This document shows positions 28,092 to 37,416 of a stretch of 64,000 nucleotides of DNA, piece by piece (the first letter of the stretch is position 1; every line of letters begins with the position of its first letter). The notes beneath the pieces are model-generated. The model saw only the letters and a program-made list of their open reading frames with translations, did not search any database and was not told where the DNA came from. Source of the DNA: Aliikangiella maris. GTDB lineage: Bacteria; Pseudomonadota; Gammaproteobacteria; Enterobacterales; Kangiellaceae. Position numbers and translations under genes: made by a program. The DNA lies in contig NZ_JBFDAH010000010.1 of the NCBI RefSeq assembly GCF_040719265.1, positions 62,001-126,000 of the forward strand, given 5' to 3'.

Positions 28092-30695
28092 ATGAAAACA
28101 AAATTTAAACTAAATATTTTAAACCTTGCTCTGGCAGGTACTTTAACTGCCAGTTTATTACCTTTGACAACTAATGCAGCGGAAGATGGTGAAAATCAGG
28201 AAGAGCAAAAAGTTACAATCGTTGGTTCACATATCAAGCGCAGTAACATTGAAGGTCCAGCACCAGTTCAGGTCATTGACCGTGAGGCTATTGTTGGTTC
28301 AGGTCAAACAACTCTGCAACAACTATTTGAAAGATTACCGTCTTCAGGTGCGGGTTCATTCTCTACTCGAGGTAACAGCCAAGACTCAACAGGCAATGGC
28401 GGCGCAGCGATCAGTTTACGCGGCTTTGGTGCCGACGCGACACTGGTATTAATTAATGGTCGCCGTGCAAATATCAGCGCGTTTGCTGAAGGTATCGTGA
28501 ACAACTTTGTTGATTTGAACAGTATCCCGCTTTCAGCAATTGAACGCGTTGACATTTTAAAAGATGGTGCATCTGCTATTTATGGTTCAGATGCGGTTTC
28601 TGGGGTAGTTAACATTGTACTACGAAAAGATTTCGTTGGCTCAGAAGTCACCGTAGGTTATGGTTCAACCACCAAATCAAGCTCTGACGAACGCTCCTTA
28701 AATGCAATTTTCGGCTTTGGTAATTCACAATCTAACGGTACTTTAATCCTTGATTATTTTTCTACCAGCGAATTAAGAAACTCTGATCGTGGCCGTTTAG
28801 GTTCAGCAGATCAATCGGCTAATGGTGGATATGATCTACGCTCTTCTCGCGGATTTCCTGGACGATATGTACTTGAAGGTGACACCGACCCAACAATCGA
28901 TCCCAATTGTCCACCAGAAAGAGCCGCAGGACAAACCTGTGTATTCGACTACGGCCCCTATGGCTTTTTAATTCCCGATATGGAACGTGCAGGCGCCATG
29001 TTCTTATACAACAGCGAAATAAAGCCAAACCTGGATTTATATTTTGAAATTTCAGCACAGCGCAACACCTCTCAAGCTGGTGGTGCACCGACGCCACTTG
29101 ATGCCGATGCAGGCTTAACAGTACCAGCTTCTCATCCTAATAATCCATTTGGTGTTAATTTGGCAATCGATCGCCATCGTACAGTAGATGCAGGCAATCG
29201 TGTTTGGGATATTCAAAGCGATAGCCTACGTTTCGTAAGTGGATTAACGGGGTTTGTTGGTGACTATGAGTGGGATGTCTCTTTCACTAAAGCACGTAGC
29301 CTTTCGTTGCAAACGGGTGACCGCACTCAAGGTTGGGTGCGAACAGACTTCTTGCAACGTGAAATTGATGCTGGACGATACAACCCATTTGGTGGAACCG
29401 TCAACTCTCCCGAAGTTATTGATGCTATAACGACCAGTCTTATCCGTCGCGGTGAATCTCGCTTAAGCGCTTTTGAAGGCTCGATTACCGGTGATTTATT
29501 TGAACTGGAATCAGGTAACAGCGTTGCTATGGCAGCCGGTTTTGAATACCGTGACGAGAGCGTGATTGATCAACCAGACGATCAATTCCAACGTGGCTTA
29601 ATTTTCGGTACAGAATCCGTTTCTGCACAAGCCAAGCGTAATCACTGGTCAGTTTACACTGAGTTTGCTATTCCTTTGGCGGATAATATCGAAATGCAAT
29701 TAGCAGGTCGTTACGATGACTATGAATTCGCAGGCACTTCAACTAATCCTAAAGTCGGTATTCACTGGAATGTAAACGACGACTTGGCTGTTAGAGCATC
29801 ATGGGGTACCGGATTTAGAGCGCCTTCTTTAGCACAAATTGGTTTAGGCCCGTCACAAGAATCTCGTTTCTTTGTTGATCCATACTGTTCACAGGTTCCA
29901 GCTTGTGTTGCCAACGCAGGTGCAGCAACAGACTTAACCGTTAACCTTGGTGGTAATCCAAATCTAGAACCAGAAGAGTCGGAATCATATAACCTCGGTA
30001 TCGTTTGGGATGTAACTGATGACTTTAACCTTTCATTCGATTATTGGGATATCACACAAGATAAAAAAATCGATGAAGCCAGCGTTGGTGAAGCCACTTT
30101 ATTATTCTGTAATCCATCAGCAATGGTTCCAGGCTTGTGTGTCAGAAACCCTCAAACCAACGAGCTCTTACAAGTTAGTAGCACATACGTGAACATTGCT
30201 TCACAAGAAGCTACAGGGTTTGATATCACCGCCAATTATAAAATGGATCTGGCCGATATGGGTCAATTAAAAATTGGATTTGACCTGGCTTACTTATCTA
30301 ACTTTGAAAAAGATGACCTGGAATATACCGGTAAATATGGATACCCAGAAATTCGTTGGAGCTCAACCACTGAATGGAAACTAGGTGACTGGAAGACAAC
30401 CGCAACCTTAAGCTATATTGGTGAATTCGAAGATCAACCTGACTTCGATGAAGATGGTACTTTTGATTTTGCAAATCCAAATGCACGCACAGTTGATTCA
30501 TGGCTAACCTTGGATTTACAAACTTCGTGGGATGTTAACGACTCACTGAACTTAAGCTTTGGCGCATCAAACCTGCTTGATGAAGAAGTACCTTTTGCTG
30601 CGGGCGACCTGAACAATGACCTATATGGTTATGTTCAAGCCGTACATGATCCTCGTGGTCGATTTGTCTTTACTAAAGCAACACTTCGTTTTTAA
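28092..30695 (+). CDS. TonB-dependent outer-membrane receptor
   Basis: 867 residues. Signal peptide about 1-29 ending TTNAA, then a TonB box-like segment EEQKVTIVG, plug domain (VQVIDREAIVGSGQTTLQQL, GADATLVLINGRR, IERVDILKDGASAIYGSDAV) and a 22-strand barrel ending in aromatic Phe (TKATLRF), required for outer-membrane insertion. The subfamily with GSHIKRSN after the TonB box is common in Alteromonas/Shewanella-like bacteria and often imports peptides or glycans rather than siderophores. No neighbour reveals the ligand. AAGGATATAGGG precedes the start. Followed by a strong terminator. Confidence 0.92.
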   Translation: MKTKFKLNILNLALAGTLTASLLPLTTNAAEDGENQEEQKVTIVGSHIKRSNIEGPAPVQVIDREAIVGSGQTTLQQLFERLPSSGAGSFSTRGNSQDSTGNGGAAISLRGFGADATLVLINGRRANISAFAEGIVNNFVDLNSIPLSAIERVDILKDGASAIYGSDAVSGVVNIVLRKDFVGSEVTVGYGSTTKSSSDERSLNAIFGFGNSQSNGTLILDYFSTSELRNSDRGRLGSADQSANGGYDLRSSRGFPGRYVLEGDTDPTIDPNCPPERAAGQTCVFDYGPYGFLIPDMERAGAMFLYNSEIKPNLDLYFEISAQRNTSQAGGAPTPLDADAGLTVPASHPNNPFGVNLAIDRHRTVDAGNRVWDIQSDSLRFVSGLTGFVGDYEWDVSFTKARSLSLQTGDRTQGWVRTDFLQREIDAGRYNPFGGTVNSPEVIDAITTSLIRRGESRLSAFEGSITGDLFELESGNSVAMAAGFEYRDESVIDQPDDQFQRGLIFGTESVSAQAKRNHWSVYTEFAIPLADNIEMQLAGRYDDYEFAGTSTNPKVGIHWNVNDDLAVRASWGTGFRAPSLAQIGLGPSQESRFFVDPYCSQVPACVANAGAATDLTVNLGGNPNLEPEESESYNLGIVWDVTDDFNLSFDYWDITQDKKIDEASVGEATLLFCNPSAMVPGLCVRNPQTNELLQVSSTYVNIASQEATGFDITANYKMDLADMGQLKIGFDLAYLSNFEKDDLEYTGKYGYPEIRWSSTTEWKLGDWKTTATLSYIGEFEDQPDFDEDGTFDFANPNARTVDSWLTLDLQTSWDVNDSLNLSFGASNLLDEEVPFAAGDLNNDLYGYVQAVHDPRGRFVFTKATLRF

Positions 30696-30716
30696 TTAGT
30701 AGTAAATCGTTAATTC

Positions 30717-30750
30717 AAAAATAAAGGGAGCATGCTCCCTTTATTTTTTT
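30717..30750. terminator. Rho-independent terminator after the TonB-dependent receptor
   Basis: A 32-base perfect palindrome centred on GCATGC (AAATAAAGGGAGC and complement) followed by T-run. It lies between converging genes and reads as a terminator in both directions, so it also serves trhO. Confidence 0.92.
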
Positions 30751-30772
30751 TAAATACATCAATTTCAATTGA

Positions 30773-31792
30773 TTAGCGACTTGCCGATTGTGCTGCTCGA
30801 CTTTGTGCAATTTTTTCTGCTTTACGTTGCTTCTTTTGTTCACGCTTTTTTTCCAACGCAATAGCGGCATAATCGCCAATGTGTGTTTCCCCACGCGCTT
30901 TAGCCAATTGAATTTGTTTTTCACGCTCCTCAAATCGCGCTTTTTGCTCTGGCGTCGTTTGTTCAAAACAATGCGGGCAACTGACCCCAGCCATATAGAA
31001 TTCACTTTGCATATCTTGCTCAGTGATCGGTAATCGGCACGCATTGCATTGTTGGTAACTACCTGGACGTAATTGGTGATCAACCGTCACGCGATCATCA
31101 AAAACAAAACACTCACCTTCCCAAGTCGATTCCGCTTGTGGCACATCTTCCAAATATTTTAAGATGCCGCCTCTTAAATGGTACACTTCCTCAAACCCTT
31201 CTTGCTTTAATAGTGCCGTCGACTTTTCACAACGAATCCCTCCAGTACAAAACATAGCAACTTTCTTGTGAACGGCTGGATCCAGGTGCTGCTTGACATA
31301 ATCGGGAAACTCGCGAAAAGTTTTGGTATTTGGATTAACCGCATTTTTGAATGTGCCCACCGCAACTTCATAATCATTACGCGTATCAATCAATAAAACT
31401 TCAGGATCATTAATCAGTTCATTCCAGTTTTCAGGTTCAACATAAGTACCAACAACGCGGTTAGGATCGATATTTTCAACCCCCATAGTGACAATTTCTT
31501 TCTTAAGTTTAACCTTGGCACGTTTAAAAGGTAGTTCATGACTAAGTGATTGCTTATTGACAATATCAGCCAGTCCTGGTTGTTGTTCAAGCCACTGCAG
31601 TAGCGCATCAATCGCAGCCGGTAACGCAGCTACAGTGCCATTAATTCCCTCTTTGGCGAGTAACAGAGTACCTCTAATTTGATGTTCCTGCATAAACTTT
31701 AACAGAGGTTGTTGAACAGATTGGAAATTAGGTAATGACACAAATTTATATAGCGCACATACCACAAATTGATTTTGCGTAGATTCAGACAT
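30773..31792 (-). CDS. trhO: tRNA uridine-34 hydroxylase TrhO (rhodanese family)
   Basis: 339 residues. N-terminal ferredoxin-like domain (LLLAKEGINGTVA near 43-55), a rhodanese domain with active-site CTGGIR at 182-187, and a C-terminal Cys-rich zinc-like segment (CNACRLP and CPHC). TrhO hydroxylates U34 of certain tRNAs in a prephenate-dependent reaction with TrhP. The tail from about 290 is Lys/Gln-rich and variable, as in the family. Length is usual. Shares the bidirectional terminator with the receptor gene. Confidence 0.93.
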   Translation of the reverse strand: MSESTQNQFVVCALYKFVSLPNFQSVQQPLLKFMQEHQIRGTLLLAKEGINGTVAALPAAIDALLQWLEQQPGLADIVNKQSLSHELPFKRAKVKLKKEIVTMGVENIDPNRVVGTYVEPENWNELINDPEVLLIDTRNDYEVAVGTFKNAVNPNTKTFREFPDYVKQHLDPAVHKKVAMFCTGGIRCEKSTALLKQEGFEEVYHLRGGILKYLEDVPQAESTWEGECFVFDDRVTVDHQLRPGSYQQCNACRLPITEQDMQSEFYMAGVSCPHCFEQTTPEQKARFEEREKQIQLAKARGETHIGDYAAIALEKKREQKKQRKAEKIAQSRAAQSASR

Positions 31793-32160
31793 ATTTTTCC
31801 TCTTGCTAGCTGAAGCGTAAATTCAGGGCAAAAATTCGAAGCAGCATTATAAGGCAATTAAAATTACAATCAAGTATTTTGACTACATTTTAATCAGCCA
31901 ACTCTCTTAGTTTAAATCTCAATCTCATTAAAAGCGTCAATTGATTTCTTTTGTAAAGCTATCGATTAATCAGTCGACCTAACCGTATCGCTATAGCGTA
32001 CAATAATTCGGCGTTCAATTGAGTGATGACAGAAAATAATGCTACAGTGTACTTAAGAGCCAATCAGTAATAAAAATTTATCATGTCTGTAGCGTGGAAG
32101 GTCATTAAATTTGGTNATGCTACAGTGTACTTAAGAGCCAATCAGTAATAAAAATTTATC
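31793..32160. other. Divergent region containing a sequence gap
   Basis: Promoter region of trhO and of the aspartokinase gene. Its 3' part includes the duplicated 77-bp block and the N described separately, so distances measured here are not reliable. Confidence 0.6.
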
Positions 32161-32193
32161 ATGTCTGTAGCGTGGAAGGTCATTAAATTTGGT
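32039..32193. repeat. 77-bp direct duplication around a single N
   Basis: Bases 32039-32115 are identical to 32117-32193 with only N (32116) between. The block includes the first 33 bases of the aspartokinase gene. The pattern is that of two contigs that overlap by an exact word length and were joined without merging, not a biological repeat. Confidence 0.9.
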
Positions 32194-33651
32194 GGCAGCA
32201 GTGTCAGCGTGCCCGAGCATTGGGAAAAAATATCGCAAATCATTAGTCATCATTTAGCTCAAGGGTTTCGACCACTTGTCGTTTTTTCAGCTTTCAAAAA
32301 TGTTTCTAATCTACTCGAAGCGCTACTACACCAAGCTAAGGCGAATGTTCATCAAACAGCGATCACTCATTTAAAAGAACTCCACATCGGTTATGCTGCG
32401 CAACTTGGTGTTGATACGAGTTGTCTCGATGAGTGGTTTATACAACTGAGCAATACCTGTGAAATAATAGCCAACGAACAAACCATTTCTGCAAAAAATC
32501 ATGCGATGATTGTGGCAACAGGCGAACTATTGTCTAGCACCATTGGTGAAAAATATTTAGCCAAGCAATTAGGCAATACTTGCTGGCAAGATGCTAGAGC
32601 GATTTTAAAATCGACACAACAAAGTAATGCCTGGCAACACTATACAAATGCCGATTGCACTTATGAAGCCTCAGCCCTATGGCAACAGCAATTGGCAAGA
32701 CTGCCTGATGTTGTGATCACGCAAGGATTCATCGCCAGTGATCAACAAAATGATACTGTACTTTTGGGCAGAGAAGGTTCAGACACCTCTGCCAGTTATC
32801 TGGCGGCCATTGTTCAAGCAAAAGCGATAGAAATCTGGACAGATGTACCAGGTGTTTTTACTGCAAATCCTCAAGAATTATCAGCAGCAAGACGAATCAA
32901 TTGTTTAACCTATGAACAAGCAGAAATAATGGCCAAGTGTGGTGCAAAAGTTTTGCATCCACGAGCCATTCAACCCGCCAAACAAAATCATATCGATATC
33001 GAGGTAAGATGCACACATGCTCCTCATTTAGGTGGCACATCAATCATCACTAAAAACAAATTTCATTTACAACAATTTGACTTTAATAAAAATCAATTGC
33101 TATCAATTGCAAAAGAAGAAAATGTTGTTTGGTTAGTCTTACCCCAACCTGTTCGATCTGCTTACAACGAATTAGTTTTCAGACTCTGCCAAATAGGCTT
33201 TAATTTATTACTTGAAGTTGATGCTGCAGATGATGATCCATTTAATCTACATTTGATTTTTATTTATCTCAATACTGATAAACCACAACCCGAATTAGAA
33301 CAATTGATTCAGGTTGTTGCGAACAAAAATATTAAAATTCACTCAAATTACACGATGTTGAGTTTGATTGGTGTTACCGAACTTCCTGAAAAATCTTTGA
33401 TCGAGCACTGTTTACACACGAATATACAATCGAACTCACGTATTGCCCCAATAACCTGCTTAACCCATAATCGTTACACACAATTCATTATTCTTGGCCG
33501 CGATTGCACAGAGTTATACGCTAAATTACACGCTGTTTGGTTTAATAATGGGATAGACTCAAGCGTCATTAATAATGATTGCGGTAAAAATCCCCCCGTC
33601 GACAACCAATTGTTTTCATCTAGCTGGCAAGCGCTCGTTCAGCAAACTTAA
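32161..33651 (+). CDS. Aspartokinase (LysAC-like kinase half with ACT region)
   Basis: 496 residues; phosphorylates aspartate, first step to lysine, threonine, methionine and diaminopimelate. KFGGSSVS at 8-15 is the ATP-binding amino-acid-kinase signature, LLGREGSDTSASYLAA the second, and VPGVFTANPQ and KCGAKVLHPRA are also typical. Residues from about 310 form an ACT-type regulatory region. The N-terminus resembles the kinase half of bifunctional aspartokinase/diaminopimelate decarboxylases, but the decarboxylase half is absent here. The start is beside the assembly join: copy 1 at 32083 is cut by N, so the intact copy starts at 32161. No strong ribosome site is visible. Confidence 0.87.
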   Translation: MSVAWKVIKFGGSSVSVPEHWEKISQIISHHLAQGFRPLVVFSAFKNVSNLLEALLHQAKANVHQTAITHLKELHIGYAAQLGVDTSCLDEWFIQLSNTCEIIANEQTISAKNHAMIVATGELLSSTIGEKYLAKQLGNTCWQDARAILKSTQQSNAWQHYTNADCTYEASALWQQQLARLPDVVITQGFIASDQQNDTVLLGREGSDTSASYLAAIVQAKAIEIWTDVPGVFTANPQELSAARRINCLTYEQAEIMAKCGAKVLHPRAIQPAKQNHIDIEVRCTHAPHLGGTSIITKNKFHLQQFDFNKNQLLSIAKEENVVWLVLPQPVRSAYNELVFRLCQIGFNLLLEVDAADDDPFNLHLIFIYLNTDKPQPELEQLIQVVANKNIKIHSNYTMLSLIGVTELPEKSLIEHCLHTNIQSNSRIAPITCLTHNRYTQFIILGRDCTELYAKLHAVWFNNGIDSSVINNDCGKNPPVDNQLFSSSWQALVQQT

Positions 33652-33754
33652 TCGGTCTCAAATCAAGCTTTATCGATTAAACATTCAATTGAAATTTGAA
33701 AATCTATTTGATAATAACTGCGGATCTAGTACAAATCATTGCGAAAAGATAAAA

Positions 33755-33778
33755 AAAGCGCAAATAAATTTGCGCTTT
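33755..33778. terminator. Rho-independent terminator between aspartokinase and lrp-type gene
   Basis: AAAGCGCAAAT at 33755-33765 pairs with ATTTGCGCTTT at 33768-33778. The A-run at 33751-33757 becomes a T-run on the minus strand, so it chiefly ends the Lrp-family gene; it may also slow the converging aspartokinase transcript. Confidence 0.82.
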
Positions 33779-33804
33779 AAGCCTGAAAAAATAGTGCTAA
33801 GTGG

Positions 33805-34293
33805 TTAACCAGCATTTTTGTCAGATGGTTCACGAATAGGATATTCGGTTGCCTTTTTCAACGTTGATAAAACAACTGATGATTTAATTTTACCCATGCT
33901 ATTCAAGCGTACCAGCTTTTCACGAACAAAAGTTTCATATTCGTAGATATCTTTACACACAACCTTGAGCATAAAGTCATCTTCACCAGTCACATGGTAA
34001 CATTCTAAAATCTCATCGAGTTCATCAACAGTACGATAAACTTCGTCCAGTGTATCCTTAGAATGATGATGCAATCTTACAGAAACCATCATCAACGTGC
34101 CCAAATCGATCTTTTTGGGCTCCAGTATCGCAGTATAACCAACAATGTAGCCGGAGTTTTCTAGCTTTTTCACCCGCTCTAATGTCGGCGGAGGAGAAAG
34201 CCCAAGTTGAGACGCCAGTTCTTTATTGGTGATCCGTGCATTCTTTTGCAAAATTCGTAAAATCTTGCGATCTATTTTATCGAGGTGTGTCAT
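33805..34293 (-). CDS. Lrp/AsnC-family transcriptional regulator
   Basis: 162 residues, the usual size. N-terminal helix-turn-helix (IDRKILRILQKNARITNKEL then LASQLGLSPPPTLERVKKL) and C-terminal RAM/ligand domain (GTLMMVSVRLHHHS, CYHVTGEDDFMLKVVC with the effector-binding GxxDF motif). Global Lrp proteins respond to leucine; which amino acid acts here is unknown. It resembles the Lrp subgroup itself more than AsnC. Divergent from the exported methyltransferase gene with 176 bases between. Confidence 0.92.
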   Translation of the reverse strand: MTHLDKIDRKILRILQKNARITNKELASQLGLSPPPTLERVKKLENSGYIVGYTAILEPKKIDLGTLMMVSVRLHHHSKDTLDEVYRTVDELDEILECYHVTGEDDFMLKVVCKDIYEYETFVREKLVRLNSMGKIKSSVVLSTLKKATEYPIREPSDKNAG

Positions 34294-34469
34294 TATATTT
34301 TCTTATTTCATACTTCAACAATATGTTATTGCATGGTACATTCGCTGAGATGCTACTGCAAGATCAAGATGTACTCCGTAAGGTATAATTTAGTCAAAAA
34401 TTAAAAAAAATACAGCTTACTTACACCTGAGATTGATTTCTTTGAAAAACACTAATAAGGATCTGACAA

Positions 34470-35294
34470 ATGCAAAATAAAATAAATACCGTCATTAAAC
34501 TCTCACTTTTCATTTTAGTGATGTTTAACTTTAGTTTTGGACAAGCGGCAACCGTCGATAAAAAGCTTGTCGACGTCGTTGCTGGAAAACACCGCACCCC
34601 CACATACACTGAACGTGATAAATATCGTCATCCAATTGAAACACTTAGTTTTTTTGGTATAAAAGATACAATGACAGTGGTAGAAATATCTCCTGGAGGC
34701 GGCTGGTATACAGAAATACTGGCGCCTTATTTAAAAGATAACGGTAAATACATAGCCGCAGGTTATGATGTAAATTCTGAATCCGAGTATTACCGACGCA
34801 GTGCAACTCGGTTTCATAAAAAACTTTCAGATAAGCCAGAAGTTTATGGCAAGGTGCAACATGGTATTATGCAACCACCTGAGCAATTGGACTTTGCAAA
34901 ACCAGAGTCAGCCGATTTGATTTTATCATTTAGAAATACTCACAACTGGCATCAACGAGGTTATTCCGAAGCTGTCTATAAAGCGATCTTTAAAGCGTTA
35001 AAGCCAGGTGGAACTTTTGGTTTAGTGCAACATAGAGCCGGTAAAGCAACCCCAGATACCAGCGGTAAAATGGGTTATCTAAATCAATCTGAAGTTATTA
35101 CACTGGCAGAAAAGGTTGGTTTTAAACTTGTTGATCAATCAGAAATCAATGCTAACGTTAAAGACACCAAAGATTATGCAAACGGAGTTTGGACTTTACC
35201 ACCAAGCTTAAACGGAAAAGATAAAGAAAAATACCTCGAGATAGGTGAAAGCGACAGAATGACGCTAAAGTTTATTAAACCACTAAAAAAATAA
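34470..35294 (+). CDS. Exported class I SAM-methyltransferase-like protein
   Basis: 274 residues. A clear signal peptide (about 1-26, LSLFILVMFNFSFGQAA) precedes a class I methyltransferase-like fold: VVEISPGGGWYTEILAPYL is motif I, ADLILSFRNTHNW the later acidic strand, and LKPGGTFGLVQHRAG motif post-II/III. It belongs to the COG4798-type group of predicted methyltransferases with signal sequences. An S-adenosylmethionine enzyme outside the cytoplasm is unusual, since the cofactor is not known to be there, so a non-methyltransferase role is possible. AAGGA lies well placed before the ATG. Confidence 0.8.
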   Translation: MQNKINTVIKLSLFILVMFNFSFGQAATVDKKLVDVVAGKHRTPTYTERDKYRHPIETLSFFGIKDTMTVVEISPGGGWYTEILAPYLKDNGKYIAAGYDVNSESEYYRRSATRFHKKLSDKPEVYGKVQHGIMQPPEQLDFAKPESADLILSFRNTHNWHQRGYSEAVYKAIFKALKPGGTFGLVQHRAGKATPDTSGKMGYLNQSEVITLAEKVGFKLVDQSEINANVKDTKDYANGVWTLPPSLNGKDKEKYLEIGESDRMTLKFIKPLKK

Positions 35295-35430
35295 ACCATT
35301 CAATGATATAGCGTAACAATTGCATTCCAATTTGCTGACTCAATAAAGTAATCAATTCAGTCAACAGATCAATCAACTTAAGTTGCGCTATACTCAACAT
35401 AGCATTTCAAATCAGTAACTTGAATAGGAC

Positions 35431-35480
35431 TATATTCAATTATATTCAATTATATTCAATTATATTCAATTATATTCAAT
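35431..35480. repeat. 10-bp tandem repeat, five exact copies
   Basis: TATATTCAAT is repeated five times without error, followed by a partial sixth. It lies about 55 bases upstream of the M28 peptidase start. Each unit has a -10-like TATATT, and the period is close to one helical turn, so copy number changes could alter expression. Confidence 0.95.
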
Positions 35481-35535
35481 TATTAGTGTAGTTACTGTTT
35501 TCTCATTTTTTATTCATTTTGGAGTTGCTGAGCGC

Positions 35536-37266
35536 ATGTATTTATTCCGATCTTTTTTATTAGTTTTTTTGCTATCCAAAACTCGTCTTTTATATACAAA
35601 AAACTTTTTATCCAAAATAGGTTTTTTATGCAAAACGATTTTAGTATTTTTTCTCGGTTATTCCAGTGCTGTTTTATCTGATAACCAAAAAACAGATGAT
35701 TTTGAAAAAGGTTATCATCACTTTAATCTGACAGAAATTAAAAGCCATATCAAACTGCTGGCCTCAGATGAATTTGGAGGGCGCGCACCAGCAACTCAAG
35801 GTGATAAATTAACGACCGAATTATTGGTAAATGAATTCACCAAAATGGGACTATCCCCAGGCAACGGCAAAAGTTTTTTACAAAAGGTGCCACTCACCTC
35901 GATTGTAAGTACACCTACCTCACAATTAAAACTGGGTAATAAAACACTCAACTATTTAACTGAATTTGTTGCTAACAGCCGTAAAACTCAATCACAAGTG
36001 TCTTTAAACCAATCAGAGTTAATTTTTGTCGGTTATGGCGTTAATGCGCCAGAATACGGTTGGAATGACTATGCAGGTATCGACGTTAAGGGAAAAACCG
36101 TTGTTGTATTGGTAAACGATCCTGGCTACGCGACACAAGACCCAGAGTTATTTAATGGAAACACAATGACTTATTATGGGCGCTGGATTTATAAATATGA
36201 AGAAGCCGCCCGTCAAGGTGCCGCCGGCGCCATAATCATACACGAAACCCAACCTGCCAGTTATGGCTGGAATGTCATTGAAAGTAGCTGGTCCGGTGCG
36301 CAATACCATTTACCGGCTAGTGAGGTCAATGAGCCAGTACTCGATGTTGAAATGTGGATCACCATTGAACAAGCCAAAGCATTATTTCAACAAGCCAAGC
36401 TCAATTTTGAAACACTCAAACAACAAGCTAAAAACAAAGACTTTAAAGCGGTTCCATTAAATTTAAACGCCTCAATTAAACTTAACAACGAAATCGAGTC
36501 ATCGTCTTCTAACAATATTATCGCCACCCTGCCCGGTAAAAAACGCCCCAATGAACATATTATCTATATGGCACACTGGGATCATTTAGGTACAACAACC
36601 GTTAATGGTGAAACTCGCATTTTTAATGGTGCTCATGATAATGCCAGTGGAACGGCCGGAATAATTGCGATAGCTAAAGCTTTTCGTTCGCTCAAACAAC
36701 CATTAGATCGCTCAGTCACCTTTATTGCTGTTACCGCAGAAGAACAAGGACGCTTGGGTTCTCGCTATTTTGCCAACCATCCAACAATGCCACTCAATCA
36801 GATTGTTGGCTTGATTAATATGGACAGTTTAAATATTACCGGGTTAAAAAAAGATGTCAGAGTTGTTGGATTTGGTAAATCGGAACTGGAAGATTACTTG
36901 AGTCAAGCAGCACAAAGACAAAATCGGGTATTATCCCCTGAACCGACACCTGAACGTGGCTACTATTATCGGTCAGATCATTTTAGTTTGGCCAAAAAAG
37001 GGGTTCCGGGCTTAAGTGCAGGAGGTGGAAGTCAACCACTTAATGATGCTCAGGCAAAAATTGCTGAGTCAGTCGGCAAAATGGTCGGTCAATGCTATCA
37101 CCAGGAATGCGACGAATATCAAGAAAGCTGGGGATGGGATGGCGTTATCGCAGATCTGCAGCTTTACTATGAAACAGGGTATCTACTTGCACAAACCAAA
37201 CAATGGCCTAACTGGCGTGAAGGGACCGAGTTTAAAGCCGCACGCGATAACATGATGAATCCCTGA
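35536..37266 (+). CDS. M28-family zinc peptidase, exported
   Basis: 576 residues. An N-terminal hydrophobic region (about 1-50, with a second stretch at 30-48) acts as a signal; the actual start could be further in. The peptidase carries an inserted PA domain (about 130-280: ELIFVGYGVNAPEYGWNDYA). Zinc ligands of M28 are all present: HWDHLG, AHDNASG, TAEEQGRLGS (catalytic Glu pair), NMDSLN and SDHFSLAKKG. Such enzymes are aminopeptidases or carboxypeptidases in the periplasm or outside. GGAG lies 11 bases before the ATG. Exact 10-bp tandem repeats sit in its upstream region. Confidence 0.92.
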   Translation: MYLFRSFLLVFLLSKTRLLYTKNFLSKIGFLCKTILVFFLGYSSAVLSDNQKTDDFEKGYHHFNLTEIKSHIKLLASDEFGGRAPATQGDKLTTELLVNEFTKMGLSPGNGKSFLQKVPLTSIVSTPTSQLKLGNKTLNYLTEFVANSRKTQSQVSLNQSELIFVGYGVNAPEYGWNDYAGIDVKGKTVVVLVNDPGYATQDPELFNGNTMTYYGRWIYKYEEAARQGAAGAIIIHETQPASYGWNVIESSWSGAQYHLPASEVNEPVLDVEMWITIEQAKALFQQAKLNFETLKQQAKNKDFKAVPLNLNASIKLNNEIESSSSNNIIATLPGKKRPNEHIIYMAHWDHLGTTTVNGETRIFNGAHDNASGTAGIIAIAKAFRSLKQPLDRSVTFIAVTAEEQGRLGSRYFANHPTMPLNQIVGLINMDSLNITGLKKDVRVVGFGKSELEDYLSQAAQRQNRVLSPEPTPERGYYYRSDHFSLAKKGVPGLSAGGGSQPLNDAQAKIAESVGKMVGQCYHQECDEYQESWGWDGVIADLQLYYETGYLLAQTKQWPNWREGTEFKAARDNMMNP

Positions 37267-37342
37267 AATAACCAACATTAAGAATGTGCCTTACATGAGA
37301 TTTGATCTAGCTTAGACCTGACCTGGATCGGACCTGACCTCA

Positions 37343-37377
37343 ATTGATACGCTGCTCATTTTAAGCAGCGTATCAAT
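37343..37377. terminator. Bidirectional hairpin between M28 peptidase and cyclophilin genes
   Basis: ATTGATACGCTGCT at 37343-37356 pairs perfectly with 37364-37377 around a 7-base loop, between converging genes. The flanks are only moderately T-rich. Confidence 0.72.
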
Positions 37378-37416
37378 TTATCTATTTGTTTAATCCTGTC
37401 TAACGAACCGAACTAT

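Noticed and set aside
32083..32115. Second, truncated start of the aspartokinase gene
   Set aside because: It is an exact copy cut by N; an assembly artefact explains it better than a pseudogene.
35431..35480. CRISPR-like repeats
   Set aside because: Units are 10 bases with no spacers, a simple tandem repeat.
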